Source: Halalkalibacter alkaliphilus (GTDB taxonomy: Bacteria; Bacillota; Bacilli; Bacillales; Bacillaceae_D). From it: DNA of 36,066 bases. Where the stretch lies: NCBI RefSeq assembly GCF_023555415.1, contig NZ_JAKRYL010000034.1, positions 1 to 36,066 of the forward strand. Direction: 5' to 3'. How positions within the stretch are numbered: position 1 is the stretch's first letter; each line of letters starts with the position of its first letter. Positions 22,402 through 29,890 of this stretch are shown piece by piece. The position numbers were made by a program, and so were the translations under genes. A model generated the notes under the pieces. That model saw only the letters and a program-made list of their open reading frames with translations, was not told the origin of the DNA and did no database searches.

Positions 22402-22626
22402 GGCTGTAACCAAAGGAGGCCACTGAAAAAGGTACGGTTTTGACCTTTTTCAGTGGTCTTTAAGCAATGAGCGGAACCGTTGCTTTGTCTTAAAGCCTGT
22501 TATGAGTGGGTTTCTCATAGCAGGCGCGCAACGTGTGGAGCCATTGCTGCTTCCTCGAATCCGCTAAAAAGGACTTTTTCAGTGCCCTCATCCAAAGGTC
22601 TGCTTTTTTGACCTTTGGTTACAGCC
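22402..22626 (+). repeat. Structured repeat copy 1 inside a split AGGCTGT-type hairpin
   Basis: The inner element (22418-22587) has ends GGCCACTGAAAAAG and, inverted, GGGCACTGAAAAAG. Its left end is a 14-bp hairpin (22420-22456). The core hairpin GCCTGTTATGAG / CTCATAGCAGGC (22495-22525, one U-G pair) has loop TGGGTTT and is followed by GCGCGCAACG and GGAGCCATTGC. Outside the inner element, GGCTGTAACCAAAGG (22402-22416) pairs with CCTTTGGTTACAGCC (22612-22626). CCAAAGG occurs on both sides of the inner element (22410-22416 and 22592-22598), as if duplicated on insertion. No protein is encoded. It lies between the convergent YodB-like and RDD genes. Confidence 0.8.
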
Positions 22627-22648
22627 TCGACGCCTTGAAGCAATGCTC

Positions 22649-23137
22649 TCACTTTACCAAATACGTCTTTGTCCACTTATCATATAATGTCCGTCTTTTC
22701 CTGCCAAATGACATAAGAAAAAAAGGAAATAATAGATATTTTAACATCTCTCGACAAAAAAATTGTACACCACTTGGCTTTTCTGCGTCCTCATTATAAA
22801 CATATAAATCAACTATTTTCATTCCAATTGTTCGTTTTCCTTTGAAAGCATAAAGAACATGAATCATTAAAAAAACAATAACGATAACGGTCCAATTTAT
22901 AAGATACAAATGAAATTCGTTCTCCCACATATACTTACGGATAAATACGATATTGTCTGAAGGTGCCTCCGATTGTACGATCATCCAAAATGTTGTAATC
23001 GCACTAGTTGTAATGAGAATAAGAGATAAGAAAATAAAGTCAAAAAACCCCGCTGCTAAACGAAACCACCCACTCGCTCTTTGTTCTTCATTTAATAAAC
23101 GTTGAACCCACTGATTCCCCTTTTGTTCAGCAATCAT
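22649..23137 (-). CDS. RDD family membrane protein
   Basis: A 162-residue RDD-domain protein. The signature region is ASGWFRLAAGFFDFIFLSLIL near residues 20-40, here with Arg26 and Asp33 in the usual Arg-Asp positions. Three or so membrane helices follow (ITTSAITTFWMI, LINWTVIVIVFLMIHVLYAF, MLKYLLFPFFLMS), with GKRTIGMKIVDLYV between them as is typical. Some RDD proteins serve ion or proton antiport in halophiles and alkaliphiles, but the function of this one is unknown. The start follows GGAGGAGAGG. It ends 22 bases before the repeat, whose right hairpin could act as its terminator. Confidence 0.88.
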   Translation of the reverse strand: MIAEQKGNQWVQRLLNEEQRASGWFRLAAGFFDFIFLSLILITTSAITTFWMIVQSEAPSDNIVFIRKYMWENEFHLYLINWTVIVIVFLMIHVLYAFKGKRTIGMKIVDLYVYNEDAEKPSGVQFFCREMLKYLLFPFFLMSFGRKRRTLYDKWTKTYLVK

Positions 23138-23289
23138 CTATTCCTCTCCTCCGAAAGTAATTAGAGACCCAATGAATTTTACCATATATTTCTAAAACAT
23201 TCAAAATTATTTGTCTTTTATCCCCCTTTTAAAAAACATATTCCATAATTTAAATATAATTAACCATTACCGTAGAAAAGCTTTCCCTT

Positions 23290-23808
23290 TTATAAATTAC
23301 TCCAGCTATAGGTAAGAAAATCATACGTTTCATCCTTCAGCTTAGCTCCACCTATTTCAACTTCACGCAACACAAAACCATTCTTCTCTAAAATTCTTTT
23401 CGATCCGTGATTGTGACACGTTGTTTTTGCATTAATTTCCATAATTTCATACTTCTCCTTTAATAATGTCATAATCATTTCGACACTTGTAGAGGCAAGT
23501 CCGTTTCTTACGTACTTTTTACCAATACGGTATCCCATGTCAGCGGTGAAAAACGGCTCCTCTTTGACATTAAAAAGATTGATTCGACCTAAAATTGTGT
23601 TACTTCCTGATAAAATTAAGTAATATTGCCCCTCTCCCTTTTCATACTCCACTACTAATTCAGTTAAAAAAGTTAAAAATTTTTCCCTTTTGTAATAGTG
23701 ATCTCCTCTTCCAGGTACCATTTCCTCAAAGAACGATCTGTTTTCCAGTTCAAACTTAAGTAATTGCTCAGCATAATCCAATGATAGAGGTACTAATTCT
23801 ATTTCCAT
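23290..23808 (-). CDS. GNAT family N-acetyltransferase (RimJ/RimL-like)
   Basis: A 172-residue GNAT protein. The acetyl-CoA part is recognisable in GYRIGKKYVRNGLASTSVEMIMTLL (about 90-115), and the last motif ENGFVLREVE is typical of RimJ/RimL-type acetyltransferases that modify ribosomal proteins or small molecules. The substrate cannot be told from sequence. The ATG used (MEIELVPLSLDYA) has GGTGGGG six bases upstream; a GTG four codons earlier overlaps it. It is a single gene between RDD and pxpA. Confidence 0.88.
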   Translation of the reverse strand: MEIELVPLSLDYAEQLLKFELENRSFFEEMVPGRGDHYYKREKFLTFLTELVVEYEKGEGQYYLILSGSNTILGRINLFNVKEEPFFTADMGYRIGKKYVRNGLASTSVEMIMTLLKEKYEIMEINAKTTCHNHGSKRILEKNGFVLREVEIGGAKLKDETYDFLTYSWSNL

Positions 23809-23949
23809 GTCCGTCCCCACCCACTTTCCTAAATGAATCAGCTTTATAAACTATATACTTAGCAACGCTCTTTTTATAATTACAGCAAGAATCAAACCAC
23901 ATAGTATCATTCCATTTCTTTCAGTCTTTTCCCTCTCATTTTGTACTAC

Positions 23950-23982
23950 AAAAAAAGTGACCCCACCATTTGTAGGAGTCAC
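23950..23982 (-). terminator. Terminator of the ycsG-pxpA unit
   Basis: An 8-bp stem (GTGACTCC with GGGGTCAC on the minus strand, one U-G pair) is followed by seven T residues, 13 bases after the pxpA stop. Confidence 0.85.
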
Positions 23983-23995
23983 CATATGCTTTCTA

Positions 23996-24754
23996 TTATA
24001 AAATGGATCTTATCGAAATCCCTTCTACTTGCAACGCCCTTCTCAGCTCTTGAGTAAACTCAAGAGCTTTTTCTCCGTCCCCATGAACACAAATTGTATC
24101 TGCTTGAATAGGAACGATCGTACCGTCTACCGCTCTAACTTTGCCAGATTTAATCATCATCACAACTTGCTCAATTGCTAGGCGCACGTCGTGTATGAGG
24201 GCATGCTCGTGTGTTCGCGGTGTTAACGTTCCATTTGCTTGGTACGTCCTATCAGCAAACACTTCATTGGCCACTCTTAATCCAATGTTCGTTCCAGCTT
24301 TTATTAGCTCACTACAAGATAAGCCGAATAATACTAGATTACGGTCAACATCATACACGGCCTTTGCAATAGCCTCAGCAACGGCACCGTCAGTAGCTGC
24401 TAGGTTAAATAAAGCCCCGTGCGGTTTCACATGCTGCATCCTAACACCTTCAATATCACAGAAGCCTTTCAATGCACTAATTTGATAAACAACAAAATTG
24501 TAAATATCCTCTGGATTCGTTTCAATTAGTCGCCTGCCAAAGCCTAATAAATCTGGGAAACCCGGATGAGCACCAATTTTCACTCCTTTGGCTGCAGCCA
24601 TTTTTACCGTTTTAGCCATCACATTATGGTCACCAGCATGAAACCCGCAAGCAACATTTGCCGAGGTAACTTGGTCTAATATTTTTTCATCTTGACCAAT
24701 TGTATATGCACCAAAACTTTCTCCTAAATCACAGTTTACATCTACTCTCCTCAT
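23996..24754 (-). CDS. pxpA: 5-oxoprolinase subunit PxpA (LamB/YcsF family)
   Basis: A 252-residue LamB/YcsF family protein. MRRVDVNCDLGESFGAY at the start, ANVACGFHAGDH, GAHPGFPDLLGFGRR and CVHGDGEKALE are the conserved blocks. With PxpB and PxpC it forms the ATP-dependent 5-oxoprolinase that hydrolyses 5-oxoproline, a spontaneous damage product of glutamine and glutamate, to glutamate. It sits 12 bases behind the YcsG transporter gene in one unit, with a GGGGGA ribosome site. pxpB and pxpC are 3 kb upstream on the same strand, past the opposite-strand kipR. Confidence 0.95.
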   Translation of the reverse strand: MRRVDVNCDLGESFGAYTIGQDEKILDQVTSANVACGFHAGDHNVMAKTVKMAAAKGVKIGAHPGFPDLLGFGRRLIETNPEDIYNFVVYQISALKGFCDIEGVRMQHVKPHGALFNLAATDGAVAEAIAKAVYDVDRNLVLFGLSCSELIKAGTNIGLRVANEVFADRTYQANGTLTPRTHEHALIHDVRLAIEQVVMMIKSGKVRAVDGTIVPIQADTICVHGDGEKALEFTQELRRALQVEGISIRSIL

Positions 24755-24766
24755 TAAAATCCCCCA

Positions 24767-25987
24767 TTAAAAAAGTTGTGGAATCATTTCCGTCAGCGTA
24801 CGAATACCAAGATAGGCAGTTAACACAACAACAATCGCACCAAAAACGGTCATCCAAACCGGATGTTTATACTCCCCTACAATGCTTACACGATGAGCCG
24901 CTAATAATATACACCCAAGTGTAAGTGGCAAAATTAACCCATTAAATGCACCAGCCAATAATAGTAAGGCAACCGGTCGCCCAATTAGTGCAAAGACGGT
25001 TGTAGAAAAGACTATAAACCCTACCGTCCAATAGTTTTTGTTTCTTTCAATACTTGGATGAAACGTTGTTAAAAACGATACGGATGTATAGGCTGCACCA
25101 ATCACGGATGTGATTCCAGCAAACCATAATACTAGACCAAAAATTCGATAGCCCACTTCGCCTGCTGCGATTTGAAAGACAGATGCCGTTGGATTATCTG
25201 GATTTAAAGCAAATCCCGCCGACACCACCCCGAGGATAGCCAAAAATAAAATGACCCTCATAATAGAAGCTACAACAATTCCTGTTACTGCTGTATTCGT
25301 AACATAGCGCAAATTCTCACGCCCTGTTATTCCAGCATCTAATAGCCGGTGACCACCAGCAAATGTAATATAGCCACCAACTGTCCCTCCAACGATTGTA
25401 ATAATCGCTAAAAAGTCAACTTCTATCGGGACAAATGTCCGCAAGGCTGCTTCTGAGTAAGGCGGAGCACTAACAAACATGACATAAGCTGTTAACAAAA
25501 TCATCAAGGCCCCTAAATAGCGTACGATTTTATCCATTGCCATATTGGCTTCTTTTAATAAAAAGATAAAGATACAAATAACCCCTGTCATAACGGCACC
25601 AACTGTCGTATCAAGCCCTAACAGAGCATTGACTCCAAGACCTCCACCAGCTACGTTACCAATATTAAAGGCAAGTCCACCTAGGACGATAAAAAAAGCA
25701 ACGACATACCCGAGACCTGGGAGGACTGCATTTGCTATTTCTTGACCGCGCATTTTTGATACGGCAATGATTCTCCATATGTTAATTTGTGCCCCGATAT
25801 CTAAGAGAACCGATGCCAATATAACAAAGCCAAAGCTTGCTAATAACTGTTCTGTAAAAACAGCTGTTTGTGTTAAAAAGCCTGGACCTATTGCTGATGT
25901 TGCCATTAAAAAAGCCGCGCCGGTCATAGCACTTAATCTTTCTTTCGGTGTCATTTGTTCATTTTGAAGTGATCTTTGATGATTCAT
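24767..25987 (-). CDS. ycsG: NRAMP-family transporter, YcsG type
   Basis: A 406-residue membrane protein of the NRAMP superfamily with about eleven helices. The first helix has MATSAIGPGFLTQTAVFTEQL, where the family's metal-binding DPGN motif is replaced by IGPGF, so this branch may not carry Mn2+ or Fe2+. The link with 5-oxoprolinase genes in many bacteria suggests it brings in 5-oxoproline or a related compound; that is inference. The ATG used has GAGGAAG seven bases upstream; an ATG nine codons earlier lacks a site. It is divergent from kipR, with 124 bases between start codons. Confidence 0.88.
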   Translation of the reverse strand: MNHQRSLQNEQMTPKERLSAMTGAAFLMATSAIGPGFLTQTAVFTEQLLASFGFVILASVLLDIGAQINIWRIIAVSKMRGQEIANAVLPGLGYVVAFFIVLGGLAFNIGNVAGGGLGVNALLGLDTTVGAVMTGVICIFIFLLKEANMAMDKIVRYLGALMILLTAYVMFVSAPPYSEAALRTFVPIEVDFLAIITIVGGTVGGYITFAGGHRLLDAGITGRENLRYVTNTAVTGIVVASIMRVILFLAILGVVSAGFALNPDNPTASVFQIAAGEVGYRIFGLVLWFAGITSVIGAAYTSVSFLTTFHPSIERNKNYWTVGFIVFSTTVFALIGRPVALLLLAGAFNGLILPLTLGCILLAAHRVSIVGEYKHPVWMTVFGAIVVVLTAYLGIRTLTEMIPQLF

Positions 25988-26111
25988 TTCTAATCTTCCT
26001 CGCTGAAATATCATATGCCTTGCCCATTCATAGACATAGATAATCTAGTTTTGTAAAATAAGTGATAGTGTTCTTCCTACTTTTTCTTAAAACATTGATG
26101 AGGTGTTACCG

Positions 26112-26876
26112 TTGCAAAACAAAAACAAAACTGTTGTTAAGTCGTTAACCATTCTAAATCTATTTCGGATTCACTCACGGCTAACTTTAAATGAAATCAT
26201 CCATCTAACTGAAATTCCAAAAACTTCGGCTCATCGGATGATTGGTTCTCTTTCTGAAATGGGCTTTCTTACAAAAGATAGCGATGGATACTATTCTCTC
26301 GGTTTGCTATTTCTTGAGTTCGGTCACCTCGTTGCTGAGAGAATGGATCTTCGTAAAATTGCAAAGCCTCATATGGAAGCCCTAAGAGATGAAGTAAACG
26401 AAGCTGTTAATTTAACAATGCGAGACGGTGATGAAGCCGTTTATCTCGAAAAAGTAGATACAGACCATCCTGTAAGACTTTTCACAAAAGTAGGCCGGCG
26501 ATCACCTCTTTATACAGGGGCTTGTTCCCGAATTATTCTTGCTTACACCGATGAAAAAGAACAAGAAGCGTATCTACAAAATATGGAACTTAAATCATTT
26601 GGAACAAAAACAATTGTAGATAAAGACGTTCTAATGGATATTTTGAGACAATCGCGTTTGAACGGGTTTGCTATAAGCTACTCAGAACTTGAAAATAGTA
26701 CCGTCTCCATCGCTGCTCCTATTTTCAACTTAAGTGGTCAGGTTATTGGCGGACTAAGTGTCGCAGGACCTGAACTACGTTTTTCAAAAGAACGAATAAC
26801 TGAACTTGTTAAGAAAGTTAAACAAACCGCCAATAACATCTCTAAAGAACTCGGTTATAACAAACAACTTATGTAG
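26112..26876 (+). CDS. kipR: IclR family regulator KipR
   Basis: A 254-residue IclR-type repressor with an N-terminal winged helix (VVKSLTILNLFRIHSRLTLNEI, IPKTSAHRMIGSLSEMGFL) and a C-terminal effector domain (YLEKVDTDHPVRLFTKVGRRSPLYTGACSR and SIAAPIFNLSGQVIGGLSVAGP). In B. subtilis KipR represses the kip operon. The TTG start is preferred: MQNKNKTVVKSL has the usual length and stands six bases after GAGGTG; a GTG three codons earlier lies inside that site. It is transcribed against pxpC, and the two genes overlap by eight bases at their 3' ends. Confidence 0.92.
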   Translation: MQNKNKTVVKSLTILNLFRIHSRLTLNEIIHLTEIPKTSAHRMIGSLSEMGFLTKDSDGYYSLGLLFLEFGHLVAERMDLRKIAKPHMEALRDEVNEAVNLTMRDGDEAVYLEKVDTDHPVRLFTKVGRRSPLYTGACSRIILAYTDEKEQEAYLQNMELKSFGTKTIVDKDVLMDILRQSRLNGFAISYSELENSTVSIAAPIFNLSGQVIGGLSVAGPELRFSKERITELVKKVKQTANNISKELGYNKQLM

Positions 26877-27864
26877 ACATTTGTTTTAACAATATTCCTG
26901 CTTTTAGTTCTTTTAGATCCATTTCCCTTTTTAGCAAAAGCCTTTCAGCTTCGTATATCGATACAGATTTAAAGCTTATCCGTTCTCCTGGTTTTAATTG
27001 AGCAATCACTGGTATATCAACATCAATTACCTGACCTATTTTTGGATATCCTCCTATCGTTTGTCTATCTGCAAGGAGAATAATCGGATTCCCATCTGGG
27101 GGAACCTGAATAGTACCAAGAGTAACTGCCTCTGAGAGTAATTCCATTTGCTCTCCTAGCCTTAATAGTTGGCCCGAAAGCCTATACCCCATTCGATCAG
27201 ATTGGGGGGTTACTTTAAACTTGCAGTGAAACAGATCTTCCCGGCTCTCTTTTGTAAATTGCTCGAAATGAGGACCTGGTATAATTCTTACAACTTGTTT
27301 AGGTCTATGAAAAAGGTAGGATTGTATGCCCCAACCTGTCGTGCAAAAAGGAGCATTCTTATGTTCAGTCTCTTCAAAGAAGGGCAATATATTCTTTTGT
27401 TTCTGATATGTAATAACATCTCCCGCTTCTAATGCTCTCCCACGATAGCCGCCAACGCCGGCACGGAGATAGGTACTTTTACTCCCCATGACTTTTGGAA
27501 TCTCAAATCCTCCAGCGACAGCCAAGTACCCTCGACACCCTGCCTTTGCAGGTCCAAAAGAAAGGACACTATCTCTCTTTACATAGATAGGCCTATGTAT
27601 GGGAACTGGCTTTTGATTAATCGTTGGTGAGAGATCTCCTCCGCAAATGGCGAAAATTGTATCTGCTTCAAATCTTAAAGAAGGACCAGCTAACGTCATT
27701 TCTAATGCAGCTTCTCCTTCCTCATTTCCAACTAACAGATTAGCAAGCCTTAAGGAAAGAGGATCCATAGCTCCACTCATAATAACTCCATGTTTTTGAA
27801 AGCCCGTTCTTCCAAGATCCTGAATCGTTGTTAAAAGACCTGGTTTGATTACCCTTAAAGCCAT
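26869..27864 (-). CDS. pxpC: 5-oxoprolinase subunit PxpC (KipA; biotin-dependent carboxyltransferase-like)
   Basis: A 331-residue protein of the KipA/AHS2 family. Conserved blocks are PGLLTTIQDLGRTGFQKHGVIMSGAMDPLSLRLAN, SKSTYLRAGVGGYRGRAL and PVTLGTIQVPPDGNPIILLADRQTIGGYPKIG-like sequence. With PxpB it forms the ATP-using part of 5-oxoprolinase; in B. subtilis KipA also counteracts the kinase-inhibitor effect of KipI. Its ATG overlaps the pxpB stop (TAATG) with AAGGAGGGC upstream. The last eight bases overlap kipR on the other strand. Confidence 0.94.
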   Translation of the reverse strand: MALRVIKPGLLTTIQDLGRTGFQKHGVIMSGAMDPLSLRLANLLVGNEEGEAALEMTLAGPSLRFEADTIFAICGGDLSPTINQKPVPIHRPIYVKRDSVLSFGPAKAGCRGYLAVAGGFEIPKVMGSKSTYLRAGVGGYRGRALEAGDVITYQKQKNILPFFEETEHKNAPFCTTGWGIQSYLFHRPKQVVRIIPGPHFEQFTKESREDLFHCKFKVTPQSDRMGYRLSGQLLRLGEQMELLSEAVTLGTIQVPPDGNPIILLADRQTIGGYPKIGQVIDVDIPVIAQLKPGERISFKSVSIYEAERLLLKREMDLKELKAGILLKQMST

Positions 27865-28616
27865 TACGAGCCCTCCTTATAGTCGTCATACTCCTCAACT
27901 GTTATTGGCCTAAATCTCACAACATCCCCGGATTCCAGTAAACTCGGTGGTGTTTTATCTTTTAAAAACAAGTCGAAAGGAGTTCTTCCAATAATTTGCC
28001 AACCTCCTGGAGTAGAGAGTGAATAGACTCCCGTTTGCATTCCAGCTATTCCAACAGAACCTTGAGGTATTTCTATTCGCGGCTTTTCCCTTCTTGGTGT
28101 TGCAATTTTCTCAGACATTCCTCCTAAATAAGGAAAACCTGGAGCAAATCCAACCATATAAACAAGGTAATCCCCACTAGAGTGAATCTTCACAACTTGT
28201 TCAGGAGAAAGATCATTATGATCTGCGACATAGTCAAGGTCAGGACCAAAAGCTCCACCATAACAAACTGGTATTTCAACAATTCTAGTTCTGTGTTTAT
28301 CTATTTTCCCCAAATTTTGTACTGCTTCTTTAAGGTAAGCACAGACGAAATCAGATGGTGACTCAACGTTTGTATGATTTACTTTTCTTTCTCTTTTATA
28401 TATTTGGATAGGATCATAAAAAATCGTTACACTCGTAAACGAAGGGACGGTTTCTATTAGACCGACAAACGAATGATCCTGTAGGTAATTTGTTAAAGCT
28501 TTTACTTTTTCATGCAAATCAAAACAAATCTCCTCACCAAAAGAAACCACTACCGCTGACTCACTTAACCTAGTTATCTTAACCTCTTTGTCTAGCTTGT
28601 TAATTAATTGTACCAA
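27864..28616 (-). CDS. pxpB: 5-oxoprolinase subunit PxpB (KipI; AHS1 domain)
   Basis: A 250-residue AHS1-family protein. The C-terminal cyclophilin-like domain shows IPVCYGGAFGPDLDYVA, YLVYMVGFAPGFPYLGGM and GSVGIAGMQTGVYSLSTPGGWQIIGRTP. In B. subtilis the protein was first described as KipI, an inhibitor of sporulation kinase KinA, and later as a 5-oxoprolinase subunit. The start is TTG behind GGGAGGGGAGA. It leads the pxpB-pxpC unit with a clear sigma-A promoter and palindromes in the leader that could be KipR operators. Confidence 0.94.
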   Translation of the reverse strand: MVQLINKLDKEVKITRLSESAVVVSFGEEICFDLHEKVKALTNYLQDHSFVGLIETVPSFTSVTIFYDPIQIYKRERKVNHTNVESPSDFVCAYLKEAVQNLGKIDKHRTRIVEIPVCYGGAFGPDLDYVADHNDLSPEQVVKIHSSGDYLVYMVGFAPGFPYLGGMSEKIATPRREKPRIEIPQGSVGIAGMQTGVYSLSTPGGWQIIGRTPFDLFLKDKTPPSLLESGDVVRFRPITVEEYDDYKEGS

Positions 28617-28632
28617 AGTCTCCCCTCCCTAA

Positions 28633-28659
28633 GTTCCGAATACCGGAACTCTAATTCCG
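28633..28659. promoter_or_regulatory. Palindromic candidate operator in the pxpB leader
   Basis: GTTCCG-AATAC-CGGAAC (28633-28649) is a perfect 6-bp inverted repeat. CGGAA-CTCTAA-TTCCG (28644-28659) shares its right half and forms a second one, so three TTCCG/CGGAA half-sites are arrayed. They lie between the -10 box and the ribosome site, where IclR-type repressors such as KipR can act. Confidence 0.6.
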
Positions 28660-28678
28660 TATTTTAGTCTTTGTAATA

Positions 28679-28707
28679 ATTATAATTATCAGATATTGAA
28701 AATGCAA
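28679..28707 (-). promoter_or_regulatory. Sigma-A promoter of pxpB-pxpC
   Basis: Minus strand: TTGCAT, 17 bases, TATAAT, about 63 bases before the pxpB start. Confidence 0.8.
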
Positions 28708-28742
28708 TTTTAAAAAGCTGTTTGCGTAAAGCTTGTTGCTGT

Positions 28743-28817
28743 GAAGAAACGTTTTTTCTCGTAGTGAAATGGATCTTCAGTCACTCGACACCTCCTTGCG
28801 GGTGCGAGTGACTGAAG
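28743..28817. repeat. Palindromic intergenic repeat between pxpB and the HemD-like gene
   Basis: A long hairpin (28775-28817; arms beginning CTTCAGTCACTCG and ending CGAGTGACTGAAG, one internal mismatch, seven-base loop) is preceded by a palindrome GAAGAAAC-GTTTTTTC (28743-28758). There is no T-tract, so it is not a plain terminator. It resembles dispersed intergenic repeats I recall from other bacilli, often mis-called as short genes; I cannot verify the family. The rest of 28820-28955 shows nothing I can name. Confidence 0.6.
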
Positions 28818-28956
28818 CTCAGGTGGAACGAACATGTAGAGAACACGTACCCCATAAAAACAACAAAGTAAGTGAAAACAGCCTTTTAAAAAGAAAGATT
28901 TACACACATCGCAATATGGATATTTTACATAATTCCGCGACTTTTTATACGATGAC

Positions 28957-29004
28957 AAAAGGGATCTCCCAATAGATCTGTTCATGACCTTTGGGAAATC
29001 CCTT
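28957..29004 (-). terminator. Terminator of the HemD-like gene
   Basis: A 14-bp stem (AAGGGATTTCCCAA with TTGGGAGATCCCTT on the minus strand, one wobble) with an 18-base loop is followed by a short T-run, 14 bases after the stop codon. Confidence 0.8.
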
Positions 29005-29018
29005 CTTAAAGTTTGCTT

Positions 29019-29828
29019 TTAATTTCTTTCAAAATAACGGGTCATCTCAACAATCATGGCCCCCATTCTCTCCAGTTCAGGTGCCACAACTCTATCAATG
29101 CCCTCTTCGTTCAATGCCTCTGCTGTTACCTTCCCAACAGCGACTGCAAGTACGTTCGATTTAAAAGCTTCTAACACTTGTTCTACATATCCTTTTTCTT
29201 TCACATACTTAAAGAAGGAGCGAACTTGGATGGCTGCTGTAAAGCATACGGCATCTATTTCAGAGCGAAAGAGCTCTTGGCAAAGTTGTTCAACCGTATC
29301 AAAGTCTGGGTCAACATGCTGATAAGGCAATACTTTCATGACCTCTGCTCCTGATTCCTCCAAATAGTTAATCAGCGCAGGAGCATTCTCACCATGTAGC
29401 TGTACCATGACTTGTTTCCCCTTAAAGTCAATTCCTTCTAATGACTGTATCAATCCTTTTATTGTTCCGTCATCATCCTTCACATCAGCTGTAACACCTA
29501 TTTTCTTTAGAGCTGCAACTGTCTTATACCCTCTCGATGCTATTTTGGCATCATTCACAACGTTCATAAATGAGTCCTTTAGTTTTAATTCATCAGCAAG
29601 CTCTAAAAGAGCATTCGTACCAATACCAGTCGTGAAGATGATCCAATCAAATTGCTTTTTTACAATCTTTTGTAAATCCTCTTTTACTTGATCGTCCGCT
29701 TTGAACACGGTCCCTTGAAGAGATCGTACTAAAGGTGCTCCATTTTGCTTTTGAATTAATGTACTCATTTCTTCTGTCTTTCTTGATGCTGCAAGGACAA
29801 TCTTCTTTCCATTTAATCCGGTCTTCAT
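29019..29828 (-). CDS. Uroporphyrinogen-III synthase family protein (stand-alone HemD paralog)
   Basis: A 269-residue HemD-fold protein with two similar alpha/beta domains. KKIVLAASRKTEEMSTLI, WIIFTTGIGTNALLELADEL, VCFTAAIQVRSFFKYV and VLAVAVGKVTAEALNEEGI match the family pattern of domain-start, sugar-phosphate-like and TS/A-xxxV segments. HemD closes hydroxymethylbilane to uroporphyrinogen III for heme and siroheme. In bacilli the housekeeping hemD lies in the hemAXCDBL cluster, so this is likely a second copy or a paralog. It could serve siroheme for nitrite reductase (nirD is 6 kb away), but no siroheme gene is adjacent. The ribosome site is weak (AGAAGTGA). Confidence 0.82.
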   Translation of the reverse strand: MKTGLNGKKIVLAASRKTEEMSTLIQKQNGAPLVRSLQGTVFKADDQVKEDLQKIVKKQFDWIIFTTGIGTNALLELADELKLKDSFMNVVNDAKIASRGYKTVAALKKIGVTADVKDDDGTIKGLIQSLEGIDFKGKQVMVQLHGENAPALINYLEESGAEVMKVLPYQHVDPDFDTVEQLCQELFRSEIDAVCFTAAIQVRSFFKYVKEKGYVEQVLEAFKSNVLAVAVGKVTAEALNEEGIDRVVAPELERMGAMIVEMTRYFERN

Positions 29829-29890
29829 CGTTTCACTTCTTTCTCTTTGATAATTTCATTATATTAATTATAAGCCTTTATTCGATATAA

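Noticed and set aside
28710-28985. A 91-codon open frame on the minus strand and a 68-codon frame on the plus strand
   Set aside because: Both simply translate the palindromic repeat and its flanks; no ribosome site or protein-like composition.
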